A DNA stretch of 32,355 nt from an uncultured Pseudoxanthomonas sp. Lineage in GTDB: Bacteria; Pseudomonadota; Gammaproteobacteria; Xanthomonadales; Xanthomonadaceae. The position numbers and the translations under genes are program-made. Of the stretch, positions 17,935 to 24,985 are shown piece by piece (position 1 is the first letter of the stretch; each line of letters opens with the position of its first letter). Under the pieces are notes generated by a model. That model saw only the letters and a program-made list of their open reading frames with translations, was not told the origin of the DNA and searched no databases. Where the stretch lies: positions 1 through 32,355 of the forward strand of contig NZ_CAMPJD010000051.1 in NCBI RefSeq assembly GCF_946886695.1. Direction: 5' to 3'.

Positions 17935-19095
17935 ATGACCCGTTTGATCGAGTTCGTGATTGCGTTGGCGCTGGTTCTGGCGCTGTTTCTGGTGATCGGC
18001 CTGGTCCTGCCGTCCTCGCGCGAGTTGCAGGAAAGCGTCGAGACCAACCGTCGCATGACCATCGTGTTCGACACGCTGAACAACGTGCGTCGACTGAAGG
18101 ACTGGAACCCGCTGATCCCGAGCGCGGCCAACGAACTGAGTTACTCGGGCGGGGAAGACAACGCCGGCGTCGGCGCGAAGGTGGACTTCAACTCCGCCAA
18201 TGCGGGCTGGGGCCAGGGTAGCTGGGAAATCGTCGAGAGTGAGCGTCCGGCGCCGAGCGGTGGCGCCGGCAAGATCGTGTACGCGATCACCGACAAGCGC
18301 ATGGGCAGCGACAAGCGCAGCGTCTTCATGCTGGAGCCGAGCGGCAAGAACAATCGCAACGTGAAGATCACCCAGAGTTACGAGGTGAAGTACGGCTTCA
18401 ACCTGCTTGGCCGCTACGCCGGCATGTACGTGAGCCGCCATGTCGGCGACGCCGTCAAGGCCGGCCTGTCGAAGCTGACCAACATGCTGGCCACCGTGCC
18501 GAATTTCGATTACCGCACCGAAGGCAGCCCGCTGGTCGACCTCAAGGTCGTCGAGGTGCCGGCCGAAGATCTGCTGGTCGTCAACGCCGGCAACATCGAC
18601 CGCACCAACGACGCCATCAAGGCGTCGATCAAGCAGAACCAGGAGTGGATCAAGCGCGTGATGGAGGCCAACGGCCTGGTCGCCGCCGGTCCGCTGCGTA
18701 TCATCACCACCGACTTCGGCACCGAGAAGTATGCGTTCGACGTGGCGCAGCCGGTCCGCAAGGGCAGTGCGGCGCCGAAGGCCGATGCCGCCGCCGAAGG
18801 TGAAACGGCACCTGCCGCAGCGCCCGCGCCGGTCGCTTCCGCAGGTGAGTTGAAGGTCACCATCCCCTCGGGCGCACCGGTCGAGTACGTCCGTACCGAA
18901 GCCCGCAAGTCGGCATTCGCCAGCTACACCGGCTACATGGCCGAACTCGACAACCAGCGCAATGCGCTGCGCGCCTGGGCCGTCACCGCCGGCCACGAAG
19001 TCGTCGATCGTCCGTACGAGTCCTGGAAGTCGGGTGTCGATGGCTCCTTTGATGCCGGCGGCAAGTTCGACATCTACTGGGCGGTCAAGCAGTAA
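17935..19095 (+). CDS. Membrane-anchored SRPBCC (polyketide cyclase-like) protein with C-terminal GyrI-like domain
   Basis: A 386-residue protein. One N-terminal transmembrane segment covers about 5-25 (FVIALALVLALFLVIGLVL). A START-fold/SRPBCC domain covers about 35-185 and includes LKDWNPLIPSAANELSYSGG and GWGQGSWEIVESE. An Ala/Pro-rich linker lies around 285-315. The C-terminus (YVRTEARKSAFASYTG to GKFDIYWAVK) resembles the effector-binding GyrI/AraC-effector fold. Both folds bind small hydrophobic ligands, so ligand handling at the membrane is likely but unproven. The ATG at 17935 has GGAG 9 nt upstream. A strong hairpin follows the gene. It stands 184 bp downstream of the response regulator and probably has its own promoter. 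Confidence 0.8.
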   Translation: MTRLIEFVIALALVLALFLVIGLVLPSSRELQESVETNRRMTIVFDTLNNVRRLKDWNPLIPSAANELSYSGGEDNAGVGAKVDFNSANAGWGQGSWEIVESERPAPSGGAGKIVYAITDKRMGSDKRSVFMLEPSGKNNRNVKITQSYEVKYGFNLLGRYAGMYVSRHVGDAVKAGLSKLTNMLATVPNFDYRTEGSPLVDLKVVEVPAEDLLVVNAGNIDRTNDAIKASIKQNQEWIKRVMEANGLVAAGPLRIITTDFGTEKYAFDVAQPVRKGSAAPKADAAAEGETAPAAAPAPVASAGELKVTIPSGAPVEYVRTEARKSAFASYTGYMAELDNQRNALRAWAVTAGHEVVDRPYESWKSGVDGSFDAGGKFDIYWAVKQ

Positions 19096-19134
19096 CCCTG
19101 CCCGGACCATCGTCCGCAATGACGAGTACCACGC

Positions 19135-19161
19135 CAACGCGCCGCTTCATGCGGCGCGTTG
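19135..19161 (+). terminator. Intrinsic terminator after the SRPBCC gene
   Basis: An 11-bp perfect stem CAACGCGCCGC/GCGGCGCGTTG with loop TTCAT begins 40 bp past the stop, followed by CGTTTGTGG. The T tract is short. A further REP-like hairpin (GAGCGCGGATCTCCGCG) follows at 19171-19187. Confidence 0.7.
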
Positions 19162-19240
19162 CGTTTGTGGGAGCGCGGATCTCCGCGTTTCTTTCCGCCC
19201 CTGGCAGGATGCCGGCCCTTCCACGAGGTCTGCAGCATCC

Positions 19241-19609
19241 ATGAATTACGACCGTCGCCAGCGCAAGCCTTCTTTCCTCGCGTTTTCCGGGGCCGTGTTC
19301 GCCGCTGCGGCTGTCGGCCTGTCGGCGTATGCCTCGCACGGCGTGGGTACCGGACTCGCGCAGTCGCACCTGCAGACTGCCGCGTTGTTCGCCTTCGGGC
19401 ATGGGCTTGCCCTGGCGGCGCTGGCGCCCGGCACCACGCGGCGCATGGGCAAAGTGGCGCTGTGCCTGCTGCTGCTGGGCACGCTGCTTTTTTCGGGCAG
19501 CCTGGTGGGCGGCGCGCTGGGTGGCCTGAGCACGCGCCTCGCCCCGGCCGGCGGCATCACCCTGATGCTGGGCTGGTTGCTGTGGGCACTGGACGCGGTC
19601 CGGCGCTGA
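19241..19609 (+). CDS. DUF423 (YgdD-type) small membrane protein
   Basis: A 122-residue protein with four hydrophobic segments. It has the DUF423 pattern: a first helix with small residues and AYASHGV, then QTAALFAFGHGLALAALA, LLLLGTLLFSGSLVGGALGG and a final helix LAPAGGITLMLGWLLWAL. The function of the family is unknown. The start ATG at 19241 has GAGG about 12 nt upstream. The frame is open far upstream but overlaps the SRPBCC gene there. The DNA glycosylase gene begins 4 bp after its stop. Confidence 0.85.
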   Translation: MNYDRRQRKPSFLAFSGAVFAAAAVGLSAYASHGVGTGLAQSHLQTAALFAFGHGLALAALAPGTTRRMGKVALCLLLLGTLLFSGSLVGGALGGLSTRLAPAGGITLMLGWLLWALDAVRR

Positions 19610-19613
19610 CGCC

Positions 19614-20288
19614 ATGCCCCGACACGCGCGCGGCTTCGACACGGAGCATGCTTGGGATCACTTGAGCCGGCGCGACCGCAGGCTGGGCACATGGATGAAG
19701 CGGATTGGCTATATCGAACCGCAGCCCACGTGGAAGAAGAGTTTCGATCCGGTCGATGCGCTGGCCAGGGCGATCCTTTACCAGCAACTGAGCGGCAAGG
19801 CCGCCGCCACCATCGTGGGGCGCGTGGAGGCTGCTATCGGCAGCACCCGCCTGCACTTCGATACGTTGGGCCGCATCGACGACCTCGCGCTGAGGGGCTG
19901 TGGCGTTTCCGGCAAAAAGGCGCTGGCGTTGCGCGATCTCGCGGCGCGTGAGCAACGGGGCGAAATCCCCACGCTGCGGCAGATGTCCACCATGCATGAG
20001 GACGACATCGTCGCCGCGCTGGTGCCGATACGTGGCATCGGCCGCTGGACGGTGGAGATGATGCTGATGTTCCGCCTGGGACGCCCCGACGTGCTGCCCA
20101 TCGACGACCTTGGCGTACGCAAGGGCGCGCAGTTCGTCGACAAGCTCGACGCCATGCCGACGCCGAAGGAATTGCTGGCTCGCGGTGAGAAATGGGGCCC
20201 TTACCGGACCTACGCAGCGCAGTACCTGTGGCGCATCGCGGACTTCGGTGTCGAGGCGAAGACGCCGACGAAGCGTTCGCAGGATTGA
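19614..20288 (+). CDS. DNA-3-methyladenine glycosylase, AlkA/MAG1-like (HhH-GPD)
   Basis: A 224-residue base-excision-repair glycosylase. ARAILYQQLSGKAAATI (51-67) opens the HhH-GPD fold. The helix-hairpin-helix is VPIRGIGRWTVEMMLMF (137-153). The catalytic Asp165 lies in LPIDDLGVRKG. It lacks the AlkA N-terminal beta domain and is closer in size to MAG1-type enzymes that excise 3-methyladenine and other alkylated purines. It follows the DUF423 gene by 4 bp and is convergent with the FAD oxidase gene, leaving only 7 bp between their stops. Confidence 0.92.
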   Translation: MPRHARGFDTEHAWDHLSRRDRRLGTWMKRIGYIEPQPTWKKSFDPVDALARAILYQQLSGKAAATIVGRVEAAIGSTRLHFDTLGRIDDLALRGCGVSGKKALALRDLAAREQRGEIPTLRQMSTMHEDDIVAALVPIRGIGRWTVEMMLMFRLGRPDVLPIDDLGVRKGAQFVDKLDAMPTPKELLARGEKWGPYRTYAAQYLWRIADFGVEAKTPTKRSQD

Positions 20289-20295
20289 TGCTGCG

Positions 20296-21711
20296 CTACG
20301 CAACGGACAGGTAGCGATCCCACAGCAAGTTGCGGAACCGGTTGGCAGGGTCGATCTCGCGCTTGATGGCGGCGAAGATGTTCGCCTGTGGGTAGGCGCG
20401 CGCGAATTGCTGTCGCGTGGCATGCAGCCTGTAGGGCAGGTAGTAGCGGCCACCATGGTCCAGCGCGGCGTCGATCAGCGCGCGCGTCCAGCTGGCTGCA
20501 CGCGCGTCCTGCCATGTGCGCTGTTTATGGTAGAGAACGAAGCAGAACATATCGCAGTCCGCCCAGCGCATGAGTGAGGTGGTATCCGCGATGGCATGCC
20601 GTATGGAAACGTTGAGGATGTCAGCGTCCGCAGCACGGAGGATGGCGCGCATCCTGGCGGTGAAGCGGTCGAACGCCGCCATCGGGATGAAGTACTCCTG
20701 CAAAAGATAGGTCGAAACCCGGCGCGTGCGGGGTTCGATCGAGGCAACGTCCAGACTGGCCTCGCAGTTGCGCATGATCACGCGCGGCTCGGTCAGCAGG
20801 CGGCGCGTCATGTAGCGATCGCGAAGTGCATCGCCGCCGGGCAATTCGGTTGCCGACCAGATGAGGTTCTGTTCGCGGCTGTAGTCCAGCCCCTCTGGCA
20901 CCAACCGGCGCGCATCCGTCAAAGGCGCATCCGTTCGCGACCAGGTGATGGCCAGCGGGGCATCGAAATCCGGGGGAACCAGGTCGGCGTTGTGCATGAC
21001 GACATCGCGCCCTCCCAGCACATGTGCTCGAAACCAAGCCGGATACTCGGAGAGCGGTACCGCCGCGACCTGACGTCCTATGCGCGCGTTGTGCGCCAGG
21101 TCGAGTTCGACCTCAGTGATCACGCCCAAGCCACCGTAGCCTCCAAGTGCCGCGCCGAAGAGGTCGGGGTCGCGGTCCCGGGAGAGCTCAAGCACACGGC
21201 CTACCGCCGTGACGAGTTGCAGGGCGCGGACCGTACCGGCGATGGCGCCTTCGCCGACGTAACGACCATGGCAGTTCACCGATACCGAGCCACCCACACT
21301 GAAATTGCTGTAGCTCTGCATGACCTTGATGGCCAGGTCATGCGGATCCAGCAACGCCTGCAAGCGGCGCCAGCGCATGCCAGCCTGCACGCGCACGGTG
21401 CGTGCGGTCGTGTCCAGCCGGAGCATCCGGTCCATGCCGGAGAGATCGAACTGGAGCGCGTCCGGTTCGCGTGTTTGCCCTCCCATGCTGAAGCGCGCGC
21501 CGGCAATGCACACGGCACCGCGCCAGGCACGCAGTGCGGCTGCAACGCCGGCAGTGGTGGCCGGCCTGACCACGCCGGCGATGCGGGTGCTGTCGAGGCC
21601 CGAAATATCGCTCGCCGCCCGCGCGGCCGAGTCGGCATGGCGGCCGCACGCGGAGAGCAGTCCGATGGTGCCGGCAGCAAGCGCACGCCCTAGCGCATCA
21701 CGACGATGCAT
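20296..21711 (-). CDS. FAD-dependent oxidase of the aldonolactone oxidase (ALO/VAO) family, Tat-type signal
   Basis: A 471-residue flavoprotein. The N-terminus MHRRDALGRALAAGTIGLLS has a twin-Arg pair, a hydrophobic stretch and a Cys22 in LLSAC, so it may be Tat-exported and even lipidated. The PCMH-type FAD domain (about 35-225) shows VVRPATTAGVAAALRAWRG, ARFSMGGQT (72-80), NFSVGGSVSVNCHGRY and GGYGGLGVITEVELDL. The C-terminus (REIDPANRFRNLLWDRYL) is typical of D-arabinono-lactone oxidases. Phe74 stands where covalently flavinylated relatives have His, hinting at non-covalent FAD. It is the last gene of the operon, 5 bp after the M15 peptidase gene. The substrate is unknown, probably a sugar lactone or alditol. 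Confidence 0.85.
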   Translation of the reverse strand: MHRRDALGRALAAGTIGLLSACGRHADSAARAASDISGLDSTRIAGVVRPATTAGVAAALRAWRGAVCIAGARFSMGGQTREPDALQFDLSGMDRMLRLDTTARTVRVQAGMRWRRLQALLDPHDLAIKVMQSYSNFSVGGSVSVNCHGRYVGEGAIAGTVRALQLVTAVGRVLELSRDRDPDLFGAALGGYGGLGVITEVELDLAHNARIGRQVAAVPLSEYPAWFRAHVLGGRDVVMHNADLVPPDFDAPLAITWSRTDAPLTDARRLVPEGLDYSREQNLIWSATELPGGDALRDRYMTRRLLTEPRVIMRNCEASLDVASIEPRTRRVSTYLLQEYFIPMAAFDRFTARMRAILRAADADILNVSIRHAIADTTSLMRWADCDMFCFVLYHKQRTWQDARAASWTRALIDAALDHGGRYYLPYRLHATRQQFARAYPQANIFAAIKREIDPANRFRNLLWDRYLSVA

Positions 21712-21716
21712 GCCGC

Positions 21717-22538
21717 TCAGACGTCCTGCCGGTGACGCCAATGCCACGGTTCGTAGATGATGCCGTGTGGGTTGTTGCGGGGGTAGCTCATCGTGAAACC
21801 GAAGTCGCCCGCGCAATGGGTCAGCCATGCAAATGCGTGCGTATCCTCGAACGATTCTTCGGCCGGCGGCTCACCGGGCGTGCCGATGTCGAGCGCATTG
21901 CCGCTGTGGTGTTCGCTGTAGCCGGGCGCGGCGTTGACGGTCAGGATCTGCTCCACGGCCAGCCCGCGCGCCAGCTTCCGTTCGAAGATGCCGAGTTGGT
22001 AGTCGTGGCTGCGATAACCGGAGATCGCATCCAGCGATATGCCCTCGCGTGCAGCAGCCGCCTGCATTGCGCGCCAGGCCCGTGCTGCACCGGCGGTCAG
22101 CCACAGCGGCCGGCGGTAGCGGTCGAATCCGGCGAAGGCGAGGGCGGCGGGTTCCGCAACCAGAGGCAATCCCGTTCGTTCGCCGTAAGCCTCATCCAGT
22201 CCCAACGCGTGGAGGCGATCCTGCAGGGCATGCAGGGGTAACGCGTCCGGCGCGCCGGCATCAAAACCGCGCGTGCCTGCTTCAAGCCTGTCCAGCGCAT
22301 CCCACGCGTCATCCAGCCCCGGTTCCCGACGAAGGCATGGCACCAGCGGTTGCATGGCGCGGTGGGAGATCGCGGCCAGGTAGCGGCCGTCGTGCTTGCG
22401 GCGCAATACGGTATGCGCCGTCGCGACAGCGCGCGCGTCAGCGTTGCTGCGCACGCGCAGCAGGTCGGCAGGCCACAGTTCGATCTGCGCGGTGTTGAGC
22501 AGGATCGATTTCAGCGGTCGGGAGGGCAGGCGGTGCAT
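21717..22538 (-). CDS. D-alanyl-D-alanine carboxypeptidase family protein (M15B, VanY-like)
   Basis: A 273-residue zinc peptidase. The C-terminal catalytic half has SGYRSHDYQLGIFERKLARG (173-192), SEHHSGNALD (208-217) giving zinc ligands His210 and Asp217, and EPWHWR with His266. This matches the SxHxxGxAxD...ExxH pattern of VanY/M15B. Such enzymes trim the terminal D-Ala of peptidoglycan stems. The N-terminal 140 residues are not recognisable, and no signal peptide is visible, which is odd for a wall enzyme. It starts 9 bp after the PH-domain gene in the same operon. Confidence 0.88.
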   Translation of the reverse strand: MHRLPSRPLKSILLNTAQIELWPADLLRVRSNADARAVATAHTVLRRKHDGRYLAAISHRAMQPLVPCLRREPGLDDAWDALDRLEAGTRGFDAGAPDALPLHALQDRLHALGLDEAYGERTGLPLVAEPAALAFAGFDRYRRPLWLTAGAARAWRAMQAAAAREGISLDAISGYRSHDYQLGIFERKLARGLAVEQILTVNAAPGYSEHHSGNALDIGTPGEPPAEESFEDTHAFAWLTHCAGDFGFTMSYPRNNPHGIIYEPWHWRHRQDV

Positions 22539-22547
22539 GCCCGCAGC

Positions 22548-23093
22548 TTAACGGCGCGGCGTGGGTGCCGCCAGTTCGCGCAGGCGCGCCAGCACCTCCG
22601 CGGGGCGCGTCGGGCTGAGCATCAGGAGGCTGCCATCACGCTGCGGCAACAGCAGGACCCGGGTCCGGTCGGTGATCAGGCAGAAGGATCGGGTGAGGTT
22701 GCGCAAGCGGAAATGCCCAGCCTTGAAGCCGGGCAGGCTGAAGCCATTCGTCTTGAGCATCGGAGCCAGGTCGGTGTGTTCTTCCAGGCTCAGTACACGC
22801 GCCTTGTCGAGGTCGAAGGCTTCCACGGCGAGCTTCCTGGTGTAGAACGTCGCGAGCACCTGCAATTCGCGGTTGTCCAGCACGATCCGGCGGCGTCGCA
22901 GGGCGAAGGTGAGCACCACGCCGACGGCCAGCACGAACGGCACTGCCAGCCATGCCGCCGAGGGCGGCGGGGTGCGGGATTCCATCGTCATCGCCACGAT
23001 CACCGCGCCGATGGCGGCAAGCACCGGCAGCCACAGCCACCAGGCGACGTGGGAGGGCAGTGGGGCGACGTCGAATTCCTGCTTCTGTTGCAT
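22548..23093 (-). CDS. Bacterial PH-domain membrane protein
   Basis: A 181-residue protein. Two N-terminal transmembrane helices cover about 13-35 and 41-63 (WLWLPVLAAIGAVIVAM and WLAVPFVLAVGVVLTFAL). A cytoplasmic domain follows that looks like the bPH family: RRRIVLDNRELQVLATFYTR, then GFSLPGFKAGHFRLRN and SFCLITDRTRVLLLPQRDG. Such domains oligomerise at membranes and are often found beside SPFH proteins. The start at 23093 has AGGAA 6 nt upstream; the frame further upstream overlaps the preceding small gene and lacks the domain. Confidence 0.78.
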   Translation of the reverse strand: MQQKQEFDVAPLPSHVAWWLWLPVLAAIGAVIVAMTMESRTPPPSAAWLAVPFVLAVGVVLTFALRRRRIVLDNRELQVLATFYTRKLAVEAFDLDKARVLSLEEHTDLAPMLKTNGFSLPGFKAGHFRLRNLTRSFCLITDRTRVLLLPQRDGSLLMLSPTRPAEVLARLRELAAPTPRR

Positions 23094-23100
23094 GGGGTTC

Positions 23101-23328
23101 CTAGTGCGCGTCGGTGGATGGGATACAGCCCTGTAGGGTGGCGAGGTAGGCGCGCGGGTCGACCAGTGCGCGGCAGCAGAACAGCAGGCCGGTCGCTTGT
23201 GCCACCGCAGTGCGCGGCCGGAGCTCCCAGCGACCGCCGGCATGCACGACCGAGACGCCTTCGTCGCTCGTGGCCGCCAGTCCCAGCGTGACCCAGATGC
23301 GTTTGATCCGTCTGACGAGCCCGGCCAC
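23101..23328 (-). CDS. Small hypothetical protein, GTG start
   Basis: A 75-residue reading frame in the gap between the DUF4177 and PH-domain genes, 11 and 7 bp from them. The start is GTG at 23328. The protein begins with a basic helix (MAGLVRRIKRIWVTLGLA), then has a segment WELRPRTAVAQATGLLFCCR and ends PSTDAH. No family is recognised. Its perfect fit in the operon supports it, but the weak ribosome site and short length keep it uncertain. Confidence 0.45.
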   Translation of the reverse strand: MAGLVRRIKRIWVTLGLAATSDEGVSVVHAGGRWELRPRTAVAQATGLLFCCRALVDPRAYLATLQGCIPSTDAH

Positions 23329-23339
23329 TGCGTTGCCGC

Positions 23340-23519
23340 TCAGGCCTGCTTCTTGAAGAACAGGCGCACCGACACTTCATGTTCGATGAAGAGGGTGCTG
23401 ACCAGTTCCCATCCCTGCGTGCTCATCTTGTCCAGCTCCTGCTGGATGCGGTCGGTGAGCTTGCCGGCGAACATCTTGTAGGGCACTTCGACGACCTTGT
23501 GGCTCCAGCGGTGGTTCAT
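23340..23519 (-). CDS. DUF4177-type small protein
   Basis: A 59-residue protein beginning MNHRWSHKVVEVPYKMFAGK and containing MSTQGWELVSTLFIEHEV, ending RLFFKKQA. The KVVEV strand, amphipathic helix and GWELVS strand are the DUF4177 pattern. Function is unknown. The ATG at 23519 overlaps the stop of the Arc-like gene (ATGA), so the two are translationally coupled. The overlap and the domain match make it convincing despite its size. Confidence 0.8.
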   Translation of the reverse strand: MNHRWSHKVVEVPYKMFAGKLTDRIQQELDKMSTQGWELVSTLFIEHEVSVRLFFKKQA

Positions 23520-23713
23520 GGCGATTCCTTCCTGGTGTTGGCGGACGCATCGCCCTTCGGCAACCGTCCGGACTTGCGCAACGCATCGCGCAGTACGTAT
23601 TCGATCTGGGCATTGAGTGATCGCAGTTCGTCGTCCGCCCAGCGCTGCGCCGCCGCCAGGACCTCGGCATTGATGCGCAGCGGATAGGCCTTCTTGTCCT
23701 GCTTCTCGCTCAC
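23516..23713 (-). CDS. Arc-like ribbon-helix-helix DNA-binding protein, GTG start
   Basis: A 65-residue protein: SEKQDKKAYPLRINAEVLAA provides the beta strand (AYPLRI) and helix A, and RSLNAQIEYVLRDALRKSG provides helix B. This is the Arc/MetJ fold, which dimerises and inserts its ribbon into the major groove of palindromic operators. The GTG at 23713 overlaps the stop of the upstream membrane-protein gene (GTGA). It is the third gene of the SPFH operon, and the operon promoter carries a perfect palindrome, so autoregulation is the natural hypothesis. Confidence 0.85.
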   Translation of the reverse strand: MSEKQDKKAYPLRINAEVLAAAQRWADDELRSLNAQIEYVLRDALRKSGRLPKGDASANTRKESP

Positions 23714-23985
23714 GGATTGTTCCTGTTGCGGCGCAGTTGCAGCAGCATCGACACGATCAGTGCATTCACCAGCACGACCATTGCGATCACGATGCCATGC
23801 ACCCGCCCATCGTCGTTTCCGGCCCAGTACACGCCCACGGCGCCGGTCTGGATCGCCAGTCCCACCAGCACCCAGTGCAGGGCCATGCCGCGCGAGCGGG
23901 TATCGGGTTCGCGGCTCATCCATGCGCCGATCAGCAGGGCGGGCAGGCCGGAGGCGGCGAGGATCAGCGGGACGAGGGCGTGCAT
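23710..23985 (-). CDS. Small three-helix membrane protein
   Basis: A 91-residue protein with three predicted transmembrane segments: about 2-22 (HALVPLILAASGLPALLIGA), 35-55 (LHWVLVGLAIQTGAVGVYWA) and 64-84 (IVIAMVVLVNALIVSMLLQL), with a basic C-terminus (RRNRNNP). No named family is recognised. It starts 15 bp after the SPFH gene, without an obvious ribosome site, and its stop overlaps the GTG of the Arc-like gene. Confidence 0.72.
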   Translation of the reverse strand: MHALVPLILAASGLPALLIGAWMSREPDTRSRGMALHWVLVGLAIQTGAVGVYWAGNDDGRVHGIVIAMVVLVNALIVSMLLQLRRNRNNP

Positions 23986-24000
23986 GCGCGCGGGCCCGCG

Positions 24001-24864
24001 TCAGTAGATGGAGCCGGTGTTGACGATGGGCTGGGTGCCGCGCTCGCCGCACAGGACGACCAGCAGGTTGCTGACCATCTGTGCCTTGCGCTCCTCGTCC
24101 AGCTTCACCACGTCATTCTTCTGCAGTTCGGCCAGTGCCATCTCCACCATGCCCACCGCGCCGGCGACGATGCGGGTGCGTGCGGCGATCACCGCGTTGG
24201 CCTGCTGGCGCTGCAACATGGCCTGGGCGATTTCAGGCGCGTAGGCGAGGTGGCTGATGCGGGCTTCGATCACGTCCACGCCGGCCTTGCCAAGACGCTC
24301 GGCGATCTGCTCCTGCAGGTGCTGCGAGATTTCCTGCGGATGGCTGCGCAGCGCGATCTGGCCATCTTCGTGCTGGTCGTAGGGATAGCTGGAGGCCATC
24401 GCACGCAGCGCGGATTCGGACTGGATGTGCACGAAGCTCTCGTAGTCGTCCACGTTGAACACGGCTTCGGCCGAATCCACGACCTGCCACACGATCACCG
24501 CGGCGATCTCAATGGGACTGCCATCCAGCTCGTTGACTTTCAGGCGGCTGCTTTCGAAGTTGCGGATACGCAGCGAGATCTTCCTCTTGGTGAAGAACAC
24601 GTTGTTCCAGCGCAGGCCGTTGTCCTTCACCGTGCCTACGTACTTGCCGAACAGGCTGAGTACGGCGGATTGGTTCGGCTCCAGCTTGTACAGCCCGGCC
24701 ATGATGGAGAGGGCGGTGGCGCCGAGCAGGGCGCCCAGCAGCAGGCCGGCAGGCTGTTTGTTGGCGGCGGCCGTGATGAAGATGGCGGCAGCCCCCAAAG
24801 CCAGCAGCAGGACCCCCAACAGGACCGGAATTCCGGGCAGCGACGACTTGGCGTTCTCTCTCAT
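24001..24864 (-). CDS. SPFH/band-7 (stomatin-like) membrane protein, first gene of an operon
   Basis: A 287-residue protein. Two hydrophobic N-terminal segments (about 11-33 and 38-58) are followed by the SPFH domain: [39 protein letters not shown] and [19 protein letters not shown]. The coiled region ([20 protein letters not shown], then [18 protein letters not shown]) is typical of stomatin/prohibitin proteins, which form ring assemblies on membranes. The C-terminus ends [19 protein letters not shown]. The ATG at 24864 has AAGGGG 7 nt upstream. It leads an eight-gene unit that includes an RHH regulator, a PH-domain protein and a wall carboxypeptidase. Confidence 0.93.
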   Translation of the reverse strand: MRENAKSSLPGIPVLLGVLLLALGAAAIFITAAANKQPAGLLLGALLGATALSIMAGLYKLEPNQSAVLSLFGKYVGTVKDNGLRWNNVFFTKRKISLRIRNFESSRLKVNELDGSPIEIAAVIVWQVVDSAEAVFNVDDYESFVHIQSESALRAMASSYPYDQHEDGQIALRSHPQEISQHLQEQIAERLGKAGVDVIEARISHLAYAPEIAQAMLQRQQANAVIAARTRIVAGAVGMVEMALAELQKNDVVKLDEERKAQMVSNLLVVLCGERGTQPIVNTGSIY

Positions 24865-24889
24865 GGCACATCCCCTTGTTAGAGACTGA

Positions 24890-24917
24890 AAGATATCAAT
24901 TTGATATCAGATGTCAA
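24890..24917 (-). promoter_or_regulatory. Sigma70-type promoter of the SPFH operon
   Basis: On the minus strand, TTGACA (24917-24912) and TATCTT (24895-24890) are separated by 16 bp. The start point would fall near 24883, about 18 nt before the SPFH ATG. The -35 is a perfect consensus. Confidence 0.65.
24892..24908. promoter_or_regulatory. Perfect 17-bp palindrome over the SPFH promoter, probable operator
   Basis: GATATCAA-T-TTGATATC is a perfect inverted repeat with a one-base centre. It occupies the spacer and half of the -10 box of the operon promoter, so a bound protein would block RNA polymerase. Its AT-rich composition stands out from the surrounding GC-rich DNA. The Arc-like protein encoded in the operon is the obvious candidate ligand (inference). 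Confidence 0.65.
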
Positions 24918-24985
24918 CGGGGGTGCATCTGCCGTCCGTCGGCCCGCCCGGTAAACTGGCGCCCTCTTTCCATGGACCACCGCGC

